Part shown: one piece after another, positions 27,001 through 42,000 of the stretch
Layout: every line of letters begins with the position of its first letter
How positions within the stretch are numbered: position 1 is the first letter of the stretch
Source: Ceratotherium simum simum
Taxonomy: Eukaryota; Chordata; Mammalia; Perissodactyla; Rhinocerotidae
Assembly: GCF_000283155.1 (NCBI RefSeq)
Contig: NW_004454182.1
Coordinates: 8,109,188-8,173,187, forward strand
DNA: 64,000 nt
Direction: 5' to 3'
The notes under the pieces: generated by a model
The model's input: only the letters and a program-made list of their open reading frames with translations
What the model was told of the DNA's origin: nothing
Database searches by the model: none
Program-made: the position numbers and the translations under genes

Positions 27001-30000
27001 ACTGTCCTGGTTTTCTTCTTTCCCCTCTAGCTACTTTTATTCTCTCTCCTCTGCAAGCTCCTTCTCTACAGGGACAGTAGGCGGGTTTTCTTGAGGGTTG
27101 GTCCCAGGTCCTTGCCTTCTCTCAGGCCACCATCTCTCCCGTGAGCTCTCATCCATGGCCACACCCATCCATGCACACCACCTCTATGCAGACAACTTCA
27201 GTCTCAACTCCAGCTTAGCCCTCTCCTCTGGGCTTCAGACCCAAGTATACAACAATCTCTTTGAGATCTACATACCAAATTCGTGATCACCTGATAAGGA
27301 CAGGGTTACTCAATCTCCTGGTAACCCCTACCTTACTTAGCCAACGGCACTATCATCAATCCATTTACACGAGCCAGAAAGCCACAAGTTGTCTCTGACA
27401 GCAACTCCTCCCCACCCTCCTATATGCCACCCATCACTAAGCCCTGCAGATTTGCTTCCTAACTATTTCTTGAACCCATCCACTTATCTCCATCTCTGTC
27501 ACAATTACCCTAGTCCTCCCTGCCCCAGACCACTAACACAGCTTCAAAACTGGTCTCTCCATTCCATTCTTGCCTCTCTCAAATCCATTCTCCACACAGC
27601 AACCACAGTGATACTTTTTTGTGTGTGTGAGGAAGATCAGCCCTGAGCTAACATCTGTCAATCCTCCTCTTTTTTTTGCTGAGGAAGACTGGCCCTGGGC
27701 TAACATCCATGCCCATCTTCCTCTACTTTATACGGGATGCCGCCAAAGCATGGCTTGACAAAGCGGTGCGTTGGTGCACACCTGGGATCCGAACCGGCGA
27801 ACCCTGGGCCACCGCAGTGGAGCGCACACACTTAACCGCTTGCGCCACTGGGCCGGCCCCCAAGGTGATAATTTTTTTTTTGTGAGGAAGATCAGCCCTG
27901 AGCTAACATCCATACTAATCCTCCTCTTTTTGCTGAGGAAGACCGGCTCTGAGCTAACATCTATTGCCAATCCTCCTCCTTTTTCTCCCCAAAGCCCCAG
28001 TAGATAGTTGTATGTCACAGTTGCACATCCTTCTAGTTGCTGTATGTGGGACGCGGCCTCAGTATGGCTGGACAAGCGGTGTGTCGGTGCGCGCCCGGGA
28101 TCCGAACCTGGGCCGCCAGGAGCGGAGCGTGCACACTTAACCACTAAGCTACGGGGCAGCCCCAGGGTGATAATTTTTAAATGCAGAACTAACTATGTCA
28201 CCCAGTCTTAAAATTCTTCAATTGTTGAGGATAATACAAGTTCCTTACCAAGTTTATGAGATAAGATTAGATATGGCTGCAAATGTTAGAAAATACACCC
28301 CCAAAATGGTTTAAATGAGATACTTTATTTCCCTCTCAACAAAACTTCAGAGACAATTCAGGGCTGGTATAGCAGCCTCCCATCATCAGAGCCCAGATTC
28401 CTTCCATCTTATTGCTCCATTTTCTAGCATGCTACCTCATGGTCCAAGATGGTTGCTCAAGCTTCAGCTGTCACATCCCACTCCAACCATAAGGAAGAAG
28501 GAAGGAAAAAGAAGGGCACAATCCTCCCTTTAAAGACACTGCCAGAAGTTGCAGGTACTTCTTTGGCTAACATTTAATCATATAGACATCTTAGCTGCAA
28601 GAGAAGGTAGGAAATATATTCTTTGTTCTGACAGCCATGTGTTCAGCTAAAATCAAACATTCTATCACCAAGGAAGAAGGGGAAGACATTGAGGCAGACA
28701 ACTAGCAATCTCTCCCAATCATGACATTCAAAGTAATTACCATCTTGCAATGTGTTCCTCTTCTTCATCCTGTTTACTTTGAGGCATCCCAGATTTTTTC
28801 AGTCCCACAGACTCACCATGGTTCCTCCCACCACAGGACCTTTATACATGCTATTCCCCTCGTATGGAATGTTCCTCACTCCACCCCTCATCAACCTAAC
28901 TCCTACTCATAGCATCACACCCATCCCTATATGTGATTTGTCCGTGATTCTTCATTAATATCTATTGCTCCATAGGCTCCATGAGGACAAGGATTATGTC
29001 CATTTTGAGTTATTATTATAAACCAAGAGCCTAACACAGTGCCTGGTATGTAGTCAGTGCTCAATAAATGTTTGTTGAAAAAATACCAATAACAAAAAGC
29101 TAACATTTGAAAGTTTACTATGTGTCAGCCTGTTTTAAGAGCTTAAGAGGATAAATTCATCTTAAAACAATCATATAAAGTAGGTTGTATTATTATCCCA
29201 CTTTCCAGATGAAGGAACCTAGAAGTTAAATGTCTTTCCCAAGGTCACAGACTTAGTGGCAGAACAGGTTTTTGAACCAGCACACTGTGTTCAGGGCCAG
29301 TCACCTTAACCATGACACCACTCTTACACGGCATGGATGAAGAACGAACTCAAATATTCACTGAATGCCTACCATGTGCCAGGTGTTCTATAGCAGAGAA
29401 CAGAACAAAGTCCTGCTCTCTGAAAGCTACCTCTATTGGGGAGAGACAATGAACAAACTAAAAAATGACATAAAATATTGATTGGGTAGAGATAAATGCT
29501 ATGAGAAAAAGAACAGAGTAAAGGAAATATATTGATGAAGAAAGGCAATATTTTCTATGAGGTATCAGAGTAGACTGCTGTGATCAGGTGATATCTGAAA
29601 TCTGAAAGGAAGCGGGGAGCGAGCCATACAGATATGCAGAGGAAGATATATGGAATCCAGGCACAGAGAACAGTACATGCAAAAGCCCTGAGGTGGTACA
29701 TATTTAAGAATGTGACACTGACATGATGCTCAGTGAAATAAGCCAGTCACAGAAGGACAAATACCACATGATTCCACCCATATGAGGTATCTAAAATAGG
29801 CAAATTCATAGAATCAAAGAGTAGAACAGTGGTTGCCAGGGGCTGGGGAAATGGAAAACTGCTAGTCAACAGGCATAAATTTTCAGTTAAGCAAGATGAA
29901 TGAGTTCTAGAGACCTTCTATACAACATGGTGCCTATAGTGAACAATACTATATTGTACACTTAAAGATTTGTTAAGAGGGTAGATCTCATGTTGAATGT

Positions 30001-33000
30001 TCTTACCATAATAAATAAAATTTTTAAAACATAAATGAAAAAATAAAAAAAAAGACAAGCCAAACAACATTATTTAAATGCTATTTTCCATGTCTATGGA
30101 AAATAGACACACTCCAAACAAAATGACACAAAGTTTAAAAATGCAGGATAGGGGGCCAGCCCTGTGGCGTAGTGGTTAAGTTTGCGTGCTCCACTTCAGC
30201 AGCCCGGGGTTTGCAGGTTCGGATCCCAGGCATGGACATATGCATCACTTATCAAGCCATGCTGTGGAGGCGTCCCATATAAAGCAGAGGAAGATGGGCA
30301 CGGATGTTAGCCCAGGGCCAATCTTCCTCAGCAAAAGGAGGAGGTTTGGCAACAGATGTTAGCTCAGGGCTACTCTTCCCCACACACAAAAAAATGCAGG
30401 ATGGAAAAAAATACTAAGTAGAAACATTTCAAAAAAAAAAAAAGAATTTGAAGATCAGCAAGGAGGCCAAACCAAGTAGGTTTTTTTTTTTTGATCCCAG
30501 GAATGCAAAGAATTTAATACAGGAAATCTATTCATGTAGATCAAATGAATAAAAAACATATAATTTTCCTAATAGATTAATTCTGACAAAATTCATACCT
30601 TATTCTTTTTTTTTTTAATGGTAGTACTAGGTATCTTCATCTTTTTTTTATTTTATTTTTATTTTACATATTTATTTATTTATTGCTGGGAAAGATTTGC
30701 CCTGAGCTAACAACTGTTGCCAGTCTTCCTCTCTGTCTTTTTTTTTCCCCTCCCCAAAGCCCCACTACATAGTTGTATATTCTAGCTGTAAGTCATTCTA
30801 GTTCTTCTATGTGAGCTGCCACCACAGCGTGGCTACTGACAGACGAGTGGTGTGGTTCGGTGCCTGGGAACTGAACCCAGCCCTTGGAAGTGGAGCGTGC
30901 TAAACTTGAACCGCTAGGCCATCAGGGCTGGCTCCATACGTTATTCTTAAGTATCCTTAATAGGGTATTCTTAGGGACAATGTTTTATTCCTTATTTTCC
31001 AACATCTAGCATAGTATTTGGCACGCAGTAAATATTTAATGTTATAAAATAGAATAGATTAAAAAATTAATTCCTACTAGTAAAAAATTAATGCAAGAAA
31101 TTCATAGCTTTCCTACAATCAACCACAACAAAAAAGATAAATGTAAGAAAAGACCTCATTTATGATAAAAACAAAAAAAGATAAATTTCCTTGGAATAAA
31201 CTTAAGAAATGTACAAAATCTATATGAATAAAAATGAAAACAGCACTAAAGCACACAAAGAACTGGAACGAATGGAAAGGCGTTTGCTCATCATCATACA
31301 AACATCCACTCCCCCTAGTCTAATTTATAAATTTAACTCAACCCAATAAAGACCACAATAGTTTCTTTGCTTTTAACAAGTTGATCTTAAAATTCATATA
31401 AAAAACAAACAAGGATAGACAACAAAACTCTGTAAAGAAGCTCAATGAGGGAGCAACTGGCACTACCAGATACTCCAAACGTTACAAAGCGTCAGTAATT
31501 AAAGAGGACAACAGTGGAGCATGACTAGATAGAAGACCACCAAAAGAGAACAGAAATTCTAGAAACAGACGCAAATACAGATGGAATTTAATATGTAAGA
31601 AAGGTGACGTCTCAAACCAGTAGAGGAAAGACAGGTCATTTGATAAATGGATCTGAGACAGTGGAGTAGCCATCTAGAAAAAAGAACACAAGTTGTATCC
31701 ATACCTCACACCTTACAAAAGGATAGAAAGGATCAAAGATGTCAACATAAAAAGAAGTCATAAAAGTTCTATGATGGGAATTGATTAACTATGAGTCAAA
31801 ATCCCTAACCCCTAAAGAAAGATACTGATAAATGTATCAATGCATCTATACAGAAACAAAAAATTTCCATGTGAAAAAACACCATTCGGTGTTCTGTCAA
31901 AAGACAGATGGACAAACTAGTGAAAAAAAAAAATCTATTACATCAGGTTAATTTCACTAACGTTTAATGAAGTCCTAGAAGTCAAGAAGAAAATGACCAA
32001 CACCTACTAGAAGAACGGAAAAAGGATATAATGGGTTTGCAGAAAGAGAAACTCAAGAGCTTTTAAACATATGAACAGATGCTGCTCAACTGAGTCATAA
32101 GAAAAATACAAACGAGAACTGGACTGAGATAGCCCTTTACCGCGTTAGCAAAAATGCAAGTTTGAGGGGCTGGCCTGGTGGCATAGAGGTTAAGTTCGCA
32201 TGCTCTGCTTCGGCGGCCCAGGGTTCACAGGTTTGGATCCCGGGTGCGGACCTACACACCACTCATCAAGCCATGATGTGGCAGGTGTCCCACATATAAA
32301 ATGGAGGAAGATGGGCACACGTGTTAGCTCAAGGCCAATCTTCCTCAGCAAAAAGAGGAGGATTGGCAACAGATGTTAGCTCAGGGCCAATCTTCCTCAC
32401 CAAAAACAAATGCAAGTTTGATGCCACTCTGGTGGCAATGTGGCAATAACTATAAAAACTACTAACACACATTTCATTTAACCCAGGATTTCCTTTTATG
32501 AATATATCCTATAAATGCAGAGGCACATGTGTGAAATGGCATATGTACCAGGTTACTGACCACAACACTGTTGGTGACAGCAGTAGACTGAAAACCACCC
32601 AATTGCCTGTTGATACGGGACTGGGTAAATAAACTGTGGAATATCTCATATCCATATATGAGAAAGCTCCATACGTATTGATATGTAACGATCTCCAAGA
32701 CATATTAAGTGAAAAAAGCTAGGCAGCAAGGTATACTACCTTTTGTATATAAGAAAGGTTAAAAATCTGTATTCTTATTTAGTTTACATGCACAAAGAAA
32801 CTGTGACAGGACATAGAAGAAATTAATAGTGGAGGAGAGGGAGAAGTGGGTGCAGGAGCTGGGCGATGGTAGAGATGAGACAAAGACTTTTTATTATAAA
32901 CCTTTTTCTATGTTTAAACCATGTGAATGTGCTACCTATTCAAAAAATCCCTCTTTGAAAATCACCTTCACCGCTGTTTAAAGTGAAGTGTGTGTTTTTC

Positions 33001-36000
33001 CAAATATTTGGCTTTTATTCTTGATTTTTCAGTAACATCTCATAGAAAAACTGGAGTCTCCAGGATAACCAAGAACCATAAACCTTCCCTAATGCTGATA
33101 ACCTCCAGGAGACTTCCTAATTGAGATTTCTGCCTAAGTGGGAAATTTGTTTTAAAAATGCAGTTTTGCTACTTTCAAAATATATTCAATCACTAGAACT
33201 GACCTATTACCTAACAGAGGTTCTTAAGTCAAGGATCTGCTCTAGCTAATAATTTATAATTAGTACTAAAGTTACTGACGAGTTCATCATTATATAAGTT
33301 GTTCTCGAGTTGTCTCTATGGAGTTATTTTTACTTGATTTACCTGACCCAGGCCTTCATATAAATTTGTAAAACTCAAACCAATGCTCCTTACAGATAAC
33401 ACACCCAAAATATACAACAGACTTCGTAGCCCCTTTGTAACTATCAGCCTGTCTCCCCTACTCCCACCTTGCACTGAAGAACATTTCTTTTGTGACAATT
33501 AAGAGAATCTGTAAATTAAAGAGATCTTTCAAAATCACCTAAAATTCTATGCTCATAAAGCCTTCCCTCCCCCCCTTATTTCTTTTACCTCAAAGATGAC
33601 CAATGTCACAGGCATGTTTTCTAGGATAATCAGGTGTCAATTATGTCAATTTTAATTAGTTATTGTAAGTAACGTCAATTATTGAACAATTAAGTTTTTA
33701 TGTTCCAGTTCTCTTGAGGCAAAATAACCTGGCTCCGAAAAGATCTTTAAAAAGTTTTAATTTTATAAGCTTCTATCTTAAAGAGTTCCTCAGAAACTCC
33801 ATTAACCATGAATAAACAATTGCTTGAGACATAACCATACCTTCTTTTCGCTTCTTTTCCTTGAGGAGTCGAAGGGATGGATGACCCACAGTGCTTGGAG
33901 AATTCTTCTTCATCAGCATATATAGCAGTGCTGTGTAAGGGAGGGTCTACAAAAGAAAAAAAAAGTACAAAGTCTGGCTGTTTGGGCAGTATTTATGTTT
34001 GTTCCCTTACAACGGAGTACAAAGCAGTCTTTGTTTAAATGGCTAACAAAATCAAAATCAGTTACACAGGCGACTTCTCAGATGATTTTAATCTCACTCC
34101 TCGACAATGAAAAATTTAAACCATTTCACAAATAAATACATGGATACTAATCAATCATACCCTGTATTACTGTACTTATATACTATACAGAAATTTTTTA
34201 ATGAGATAAAAGATAAATATAAACAGGAGTTTGGCATTCTTTTTCCTCATCCAATGGAGTGTGACACACTCTCCTTGGGAGACCACTGCATTAGTTATAA
34301 ACTCTAAGGCTTATTGGCCCACTCTCGTGACTCTATCACCTCACAAAGTGCCTAGCACAGGGCAGGCACTCAATATTTGTGACTGAAGGAACCTCTGGGG
34401 AGGGATTCCAGTTCTCTCTCACTTCCTCTCCTATTTTACTCTGCATTGCTAGAGCCTTTAGCTAGCATAAAAAGTTAACTGGAATGAGGAAGAAGATAAA
34501 AAAGGAGACCAAGTGGCCTTGGTGGAAAGGCACAAAAAGAAGATGCTAAGAGGAGGAGGATGCTCCTAAAGAGGAGTAGGAGGAGACCTCAGCACACTGG
34601 GTCGGGCTCAGGGCAGGGGTGGAGAACTTGTGGGGAGGAAGGTAGGTGGCCAACAGCGGTGGAGTTGAATTGCTGCAGGGGAGCCTGCTAACAGCCAGGC
34701 AACTACTTCTTCACGCTCAAATTTTAGCATGATGGTGCAAATTTAAATGCCATGCTTTCAAATAAACAGCTGCTTAAATAATGAACATAACTGCACAATT
34801 TTAAAGTTAGTAATATACTTTGTATTGTCCTCAACTAGGCCAAGGGATTTATTTACTCTACTACTATGAATAACAAGGAAAAAAAGAGAAATAGACCAAT
34901 CCCAAATCTCCATGTGCAACTAGTCGTAGAAACTGGACTCTTACAACTCAACAATAAAAAGATAAATAACCCAATTTAAAAATGGGCAAAAGACTTGAAG
35001 AGACATGTCCTCAAAGAAGATATACCAATGGCCAATAAGCGCATGAAGAGATGCCCAATATCATTAGTCATTAGGGAAATACAACTCAAAACTACAATGA
35101 GAGACCACTTCACACCCGTTAGGATGGCTATTATCAAAAAAACAGAAAGCATCAAGTGAGCATGTAGAGAAATAGGAACACCTGAGCACTGCTAGTGGGA
35201 CTATTAAATGGTGCAGCCACTGTGAAAAATGGCATGGTGATTCCCCAAAAAATTGGATTTAGAATTACCATATGCCCCAGCAATTCCACCTCTGGGTACA
35301 CACCCAAAAGAAGTGAAAGTGAGGACTTGCACAGCTACTTGCACACTCATGTTCTTAACACTATTCACAACAGGCAAAAGGTAGAAGCAACCCAAATGCC
35401 TATTGACAGATGAATGGATATATACAGAGGATAGATTATCATTCAGTTTTAAAAAGGAAATTCCGACACATGCTACAACAGGGAGGAACCTTGAAGACAT
35501 AATGCTAAGTGGAAATAAAGGACACAAAAGGACAAATATTGGATGATTCCTCTCATATGAGGTACCTAAGTAGTCAAATCCATAGAAAACAAAAAGTTGG
35601 GCTGGGGGAATGAGGAATGAGGAACTGTTGTTTAATGGGACAGAGCTTCAGTTAGGATGAATGAAAAAGTTCCGGAGATAGATGATGATGGTTGCACAAT
35701 AATGTGAATATACTTAATGCCACAGAACTGTACATTTAAAAATGGTTAAAACAGTAAATTTTATGTTATGTATATTTTACCACATACACAAACAAATGAG
35801 ATACCACTTCACACCCATTAGGATGCTAGAATCAAAAAGTCAGATAACAACAAGTGTTAACGAAGATGTGGAGAAACTGGAACTCTCAGACTGTGCTGAT
35901 GGGAACGTAAAGTGGTGCAGCCGCTTTGTAAAACAGTTCCTCAAAAAGCTGAAGTGGAGTTACCACACGACTTAGCAATTCCACTCTTTGGCGTATACCT

Positions 36001-39000
36001 AAGAGAAATGAAAACATATGTCCATACAAAAACTGGTACACCAATGTTCACAGCCGGATAACTCATAATGGCCAAAAACAACCTAAATGTGTATCAACTG
36101 ATAAATGGATAACAAAACGAGGTATATCCAAAGAATGGATTATTGAGCTATAAAAATTTTTAGGAATGAAGTACTGATACTTGCTACCACATAGATGAAC
36201 CTGGAAAATACTACGCTAAGTGAAAGAAGCCAGTCACAAATGACCACATAGTGTATGATTCCATTTATATGAATAGGCAAATCCACAGAGAGAGGCAGTA
36301 ATTTATGGCTGCCAGGGGCTGGGGGGAAGGAGGAATGGGGAGTGACTACTAATGGGTATGGAGTTACTTCTTGGGGTGATTAAAATGTTCTGGAATATTT
36401 CTAAGAATAGAACTACCATATGATCCAGCTATTCCACTTCTGGGTATTTATCCAAAGAACACAAAAACACTAATTTGAAAAGATATTTGCACCCCTGTGT
36501 TCATTGCAGCATTATTCACAATAGCCAAGACTTGGAAACAATCTAAGTGCCCATCAATGGATGAACGGATAAGGAAGATGTGGAATGGAACACACAATGG
36601 AATACTACTCAGCCATAAAAGAAAAGATGAAATTTTGCCATTTGCGACGACATGGATGGACCTTGAGGGTATTATGCCAAGCAAAATAAGTTAGACAGAG
36701 AAAGCCAAATACTGTGTGATTCCACTCATAAGTGGATGATAAAAACAACAACAAAGAAACACATAGATACAGAGATTTGATTGGTTGTTACCAAAGGGTA
36801 CGTGGGGAGGGAGGAGAGCGAAAGGGCTGATTCGCACATGTGTACTGGGATGGATGGTAATTAGTCTTTGGGTGGTGAACACAATGTAGTCTACACAGAA
36901 ATCGAAATATAATGATGTACACCCGATATTTATATAATGTTATAAACCAATGTTACCTCAGTAAAAAAAAAAAACATTCTAGAGTAGTAGACAATGGTGA
37001 TGGTTTTACAATATTCTGACTATACTAAACCACCACTGAATTGTACACTTTAAAAGAGTGAATTTTATGGTAAGTGAATTACATCTCAATTTTAAAATTA
37101 TGTGATTTCTTTTAGATTTAGATATTTTACATTTATATTTCTTTTAGATAAGTAATTAAAACATTTTTACCAAGTCATAATAAAAGATGTATTCTGGTAA
37201 TGATTACTTTTCATCTTACAAAATGTCCAACATTTTCTTGTATTAACAAAAAATTAGATTGAAAAATATTAGATGCCAAATTAAAGATATGTGAGAGGGT
37301 ATATGTTTTCAAAGTTCCCTTAAAACTGATTCCAGCAAGAATGTCTGATCACTGCTGTTCTAGATGTGAGGGCACGTGGCACTTTCCATATCATTTCTGG
37401 CCTCTCGAATGGCCAGTGAGTGACACACTGACAGAAGTGGTGCCCTCTGGAACAACTCACAAAGTCCTCGTCAACCAGGTACCAGCCCTGCTTTCTTCAC
37501 ACTCCAAGGAACACCAGTGAAGCTCTCCCACCAGCTCTCCTGAAGCATCCTCTGCCTCATGTGTTCAAGAAAAGGGAAAATTCCCCCTCTTCTCCTCCCC
37601 AAATTAAAGCCCCTTACTGAATGACTTGACTGGTGGTATGGAGTGAGAAATAGATTTTATATTCCTCTTGTTACAGAGTACTATAATCGGTGTCCTAATA
37701 TGACAGGCTTGTTGACAAATGCTACTAGAAGAGTTCTACTCTGATAATGTTTAATAGGGTTCTTAGTTCCAATGTACTTAGAAATGAGAAAAAGTAATTC
37801 AAACTATCAAGTGCTCCCCAGAACATTATATTCATATGCAGACAACTAATTTTTATATTTGAAGATATTTCTATATTTTTATTAGTACCTAGCCTATGTT
37901 GTTGCTTAAACTACTCTAAAGTTTTTAGGATAAATACTTAAAAGTACTAACCAAAGGTTTCATAAGGTTCTTCATCTTTCTCATTTTCACCCAGCTCGCC
38001 GATGCTGGAAGCATCAGAACTATCAGGAAAATCAAAGACATCAGGAGGCTTGTGCTTTTGGCCAGTTTTCTAAAAACGAATAAAGTCAAAGTCATTGAAT
38101 TGGTTCTAACAAACAAGAATATTGCAAAGCTGATTTATTTAGCAAGGATATTCCTATCACTGCTGCTTAAAGAAGCGATCCTTAACACTTTCTGGGAGGA
38201 CACAGACTCCTTTGATAATCTAAGGAGCGGTTGGCAAACTTCTACGAGGGACTAGAGAGTAAATATGTTAGGCTTTGCAGGCCATCGGGTCTCTGTTGCA
38301 ACTATTCAACTCAGCCACTGTAGAGTGAAAAGCAGAAAGAATAAGCACGGCTGTGTCGCAATAAAACTTTATTTATGGACACTGAAATTTGACTTTTGTA
38401 TCATTTTCACATGTCATGAGATAGTCTTCTCTTGATATTACTTTAACCATTTGAAAATGTAAAAACCGTTCTTAGCTTGCAGGCACGTGCAAAAACAGGT
38501 GGCAGGCCAGATTCTGCCCACGAGCCAAAGTTTGCCAACTCTTGATCTACGGAAGGCTACAGGCCCTCTCCCCAGAAACACGCCCATTTACCTGAAAGCT
38601 CCTCAACAGTTCTGAGGAGGGACAGGAGTAAAGACTCCTGATTGAAGGAGAGACCACGGTTCAATATACTAAAAAGCCCCAGGAAGTTTGCCACCCCAAA
38701 TCCTAATGAAAGACCAAAACATACAGAAAATGAGAAAAACTCCCACAGAAACTTTGGAAAATGTGGAAGGGTACTATTAACAGATGAGGAAATTCTGGAA
38801 GATATAAAGGAGATGGAATGAAACTGACAAACGAAACAAAAACTTTACCACGCACAGACCCTCTCTGAAGAAACGATTCGTGGAGTGTTTGGGGGTGGCC
38901 TGCCAAAGAAGAGAAGCCGACAGCGCTCCATCCTCCCTCCAGCACATGTAAGGCAGCTGCTTTCCAAAGGAGGGAGAAGACAGGCCAGAAGAAATCCAGC

Positions 39001-42000
39001 CCAGGCACTCGGGACTTTCGGCTGAGGGAGGCTGGGAGCAGGGCTGAAGAGCTCAGAGAAGTCCTCCCCAGGCACGCTGGGCTTTAGCCACCCAGGTGGA
39101 GAGCTGAGAGAAATCCATCCAAAGAACAAGCAAGCTAGGGCTGGGGTGGGAGGCAGACCTGAGCGCAACCCTGCAGAGGTGTCCCAGGGATTCCCCGAGA
39201 GTAAAACAGCAGGTCCTCTGAAGGTTGGGGTTACGGCAGCAGGGCGGGCAGAGGCCACGCAAGACAGAAGGCCAGGGGCAGGACAGAGCAGAGAGAACTC
39301 TCAACTCTCTAGCACCCTAAGAACAGGCACTCTCATACCGTATTAATGTGAGTTTCCACTGCCAACCAGACAAGCCATTGGAAAATCATTTGAAATTAGC
39401 TACCAGGAGTGTTCAAGAAATGTACCTGCCCTTAACATACATTTATTCTAAGACTCTACCTTAAAGTAAAACTATAATGTGGACTAAGTGGAATATTATG
39501 AAATCATAAACAATTGTTGAAAACTATAGTAACACAGAGAAATGGCTAAAAATGAAACAAGCAAAATACAGAAAGTTGTACAATTTTTATATGATGTCAA
39601 TTATCCAAACGAAAATAAAACCAACCTAGGCCCAGAAAAAGATGCAGAACACTAACAATGGTCCTTTTCTCCAATATGGTGGAAAAAGTGGGAGGAAAAG
39701 AGAGATGCTTTTTCACTACACTAAAACACTGAGCTTACCAAGTAAAGTCGACGAAACTCTGAGGCTCCCACAAAATGTTAGTTATTTTGTATTGTCAACT
39801 ATGAGAAAATTATATTAAAATATAAAAAGATAACTTACCTTTTTTGTGGAATGTGTTCTTCCCACAGTGTTCTTTGAATATCTCGCACTATTAAACAGCA
39901 AAAACACACAAAAGAATTAGGAAATATTTTAAAATAATTGGGGAAAACACCACAACTTGCAACTCTGTCCAAGTATTTTTTTTCCAAATCATATTCCTTA
40001 CTAGTTGCAGTAATAAATAGTGTGCACCCAGTGAAATTCAGGTTATAGCAAAATCCTCTTAAAAAGCAGAATCCATATCTCACAAATTTAATTATATTTT
40101 TTTATAGGTCAAATCATATCACCAATGTATAAAACAGCATACTTTTCTCCCTCAAGGACATGGAAAACTCCTAACCGTGCTGTGAGGTCCTAATCAATAG
40201 CAATGACTGACTGTTTCTGCAGAATTGAGCAAAGGGAGATTCACGTTTACTGAGCAACCGACACCTGTTCTAACCCGTGCCTGGCTCTTCTACATACATT
40301 TGCTCACTTAACTCTAACAATCCCATAAGATAGAAGGGAATCTCACACTACAGATGTATATTTGCCCAAAGCAAACACAGCCAGGAAGGAGGGCAGCCTG
40401 AACTAAAATCTGCATCAGTTCAAGTCCAAAGCCACTCTCTTTCCCGTCCTTCATGCTCCCTCCCTTGGGCACAGGATAAAAAGAAAAAGTTGCATATCTT
40501 CAACAAGCTTAAAGGAAACAAGATGTAACAATAGCAACTAGAATAAAAATTGCAAATAAGAGGGCAGGAAATTACATTGTCAGTGAATACGTGTTGAGTA
40601 TCCTCTGTGCACCAGCCATTGTACAAGAACAGTGGGATGCTCTATAATACCGTACAGAGTCCTTGACTTTAAAACAGGCCATGCAGACATCCATTTGTAG
40701 ACAGCAAAATCAGTTTCATGTGTTTGAACCAATATTTGAATAACTTTTTATTTGATATAATTTCAAACTTCCACAAAAGTTACAAGAACAGTATAAGGAC
40801 CTTCTGTATACCCTTTACCCAGGCTCGTCAATTGTCTACACTTTGTCTCATTTGCTTTCTGTGTGCAGATGTGTATGGTAAATAGAGACACTGTGCACCT
40901 TGACCCCTAAATGCTTGTCTTTCCTAAGAGGGCATTATCTTGCCTCATCACAATATAATTTCCAAATCAATAAATTTAACACTGATATGATTAATCTACA
41001 GTCAATATCAAAATGTCATCAACTGCCCCATAGTAAAAAAAACTTTAAGGTTTTTTCTCCAGCATTTTAAAATCAGAAATACAAGAGAATATAAAAGACT
41101 GAATTGGACATAATGTTTTCATGAAACTTTCGTTTTATTATGTATGTGTGTGTACTAATTGTGATATAAAACATGATTATTGTGAATCACAGTAAAAAAG
41201 TTGGAAAATTGTTTAGAGCAGTGGTTCTCAAACTTCAGGCATGAGAAACACCTGGAAGGCTTGTTAAAACAGATTGTTTGGCCCCATTCCCAGAGTATCT
41301 GATTCAGTAAGTCTGGGTTGGGGTCTCAGATTTTGCATCCAAAGAAGAAGGTAGGACAGGTATTAATTTTATGGCACTTATGATTCTGGGGTTCAGAGAA
41401 GTTAAGTGACTTATCAATGGTCACACAGCCAAGTAACAGAAATGGGACTAGAAACCAGACTGCATAACTTCTTAACCTAAACTCTTTCCACTGTCCCTTG
41501 CCTTGTCTGTGCTCAAAGAAATGGTCAAGTTTCCTCCTTACCTTAGGCTAGCAGCACCATGAGGCTTCCAAAAGATGGAAACCTCTGTGATACTATCTGT
41601 AAAATTTTTGGTGTAGGTGCACCAGTGGGTTTGGGGGGAGGGATGAACAGATTTCATGAGTCTTAAAGGCAAAAACGCTATATGTATGTATAGAGAGAGA
41701 GAGAGAAAGAAAAACCACTGGCATATCAGATAAAGTTTAACTCTTGTCAGCTGATGTTCAAGGCCCCTATATTGTCTTCCAATCCTCCTCTCCTTTGGGG
41801 GAGTCTTCATTTCTTCTCCACTGGCCGCAGGTGTCTAGTGGGTTTACTCCACCTCCCTGCTCTGTCCTGTTCCAGCCTTTCTTTTCCCTGTGCTTTCCAC
41901 CCTCACGCCACATCCACAAGTGCCACCTTCTCCAGGCAGTCTTCCCACAGCCCAGGAGGAACTCCTCAATGCAGGATCTTGTGTACCGACCACAGCAAGC

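Larger units (their letters stand above)
27000..29060 (-). repeat. L2-like tract, reverse, split by the ERE pair
   Basis: Pyrimidine-rich reverse L2 text, such as GGCTCCATGAGGACAAGGAT and GTCAGTGCTCAATAAATGTTT, at both ends. The EREs at 27615-28163 and an unnamed repeat at about 28230-28700 are inserted in it. Confidence 0.5.
30480..32970 (+). mobile_element. Old L1 (ORF2 to 3' end) split by two EREs
   Basis: ORF2-like sequence (GATCCCAGGAATGCAAAGAAT) precedes the ERE at 30608-30935. It continues to 32160, then past the ERE at 32166-32407 into an L1 3' region ending near 32970. Strongly diverged. Confidence 0.7.
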
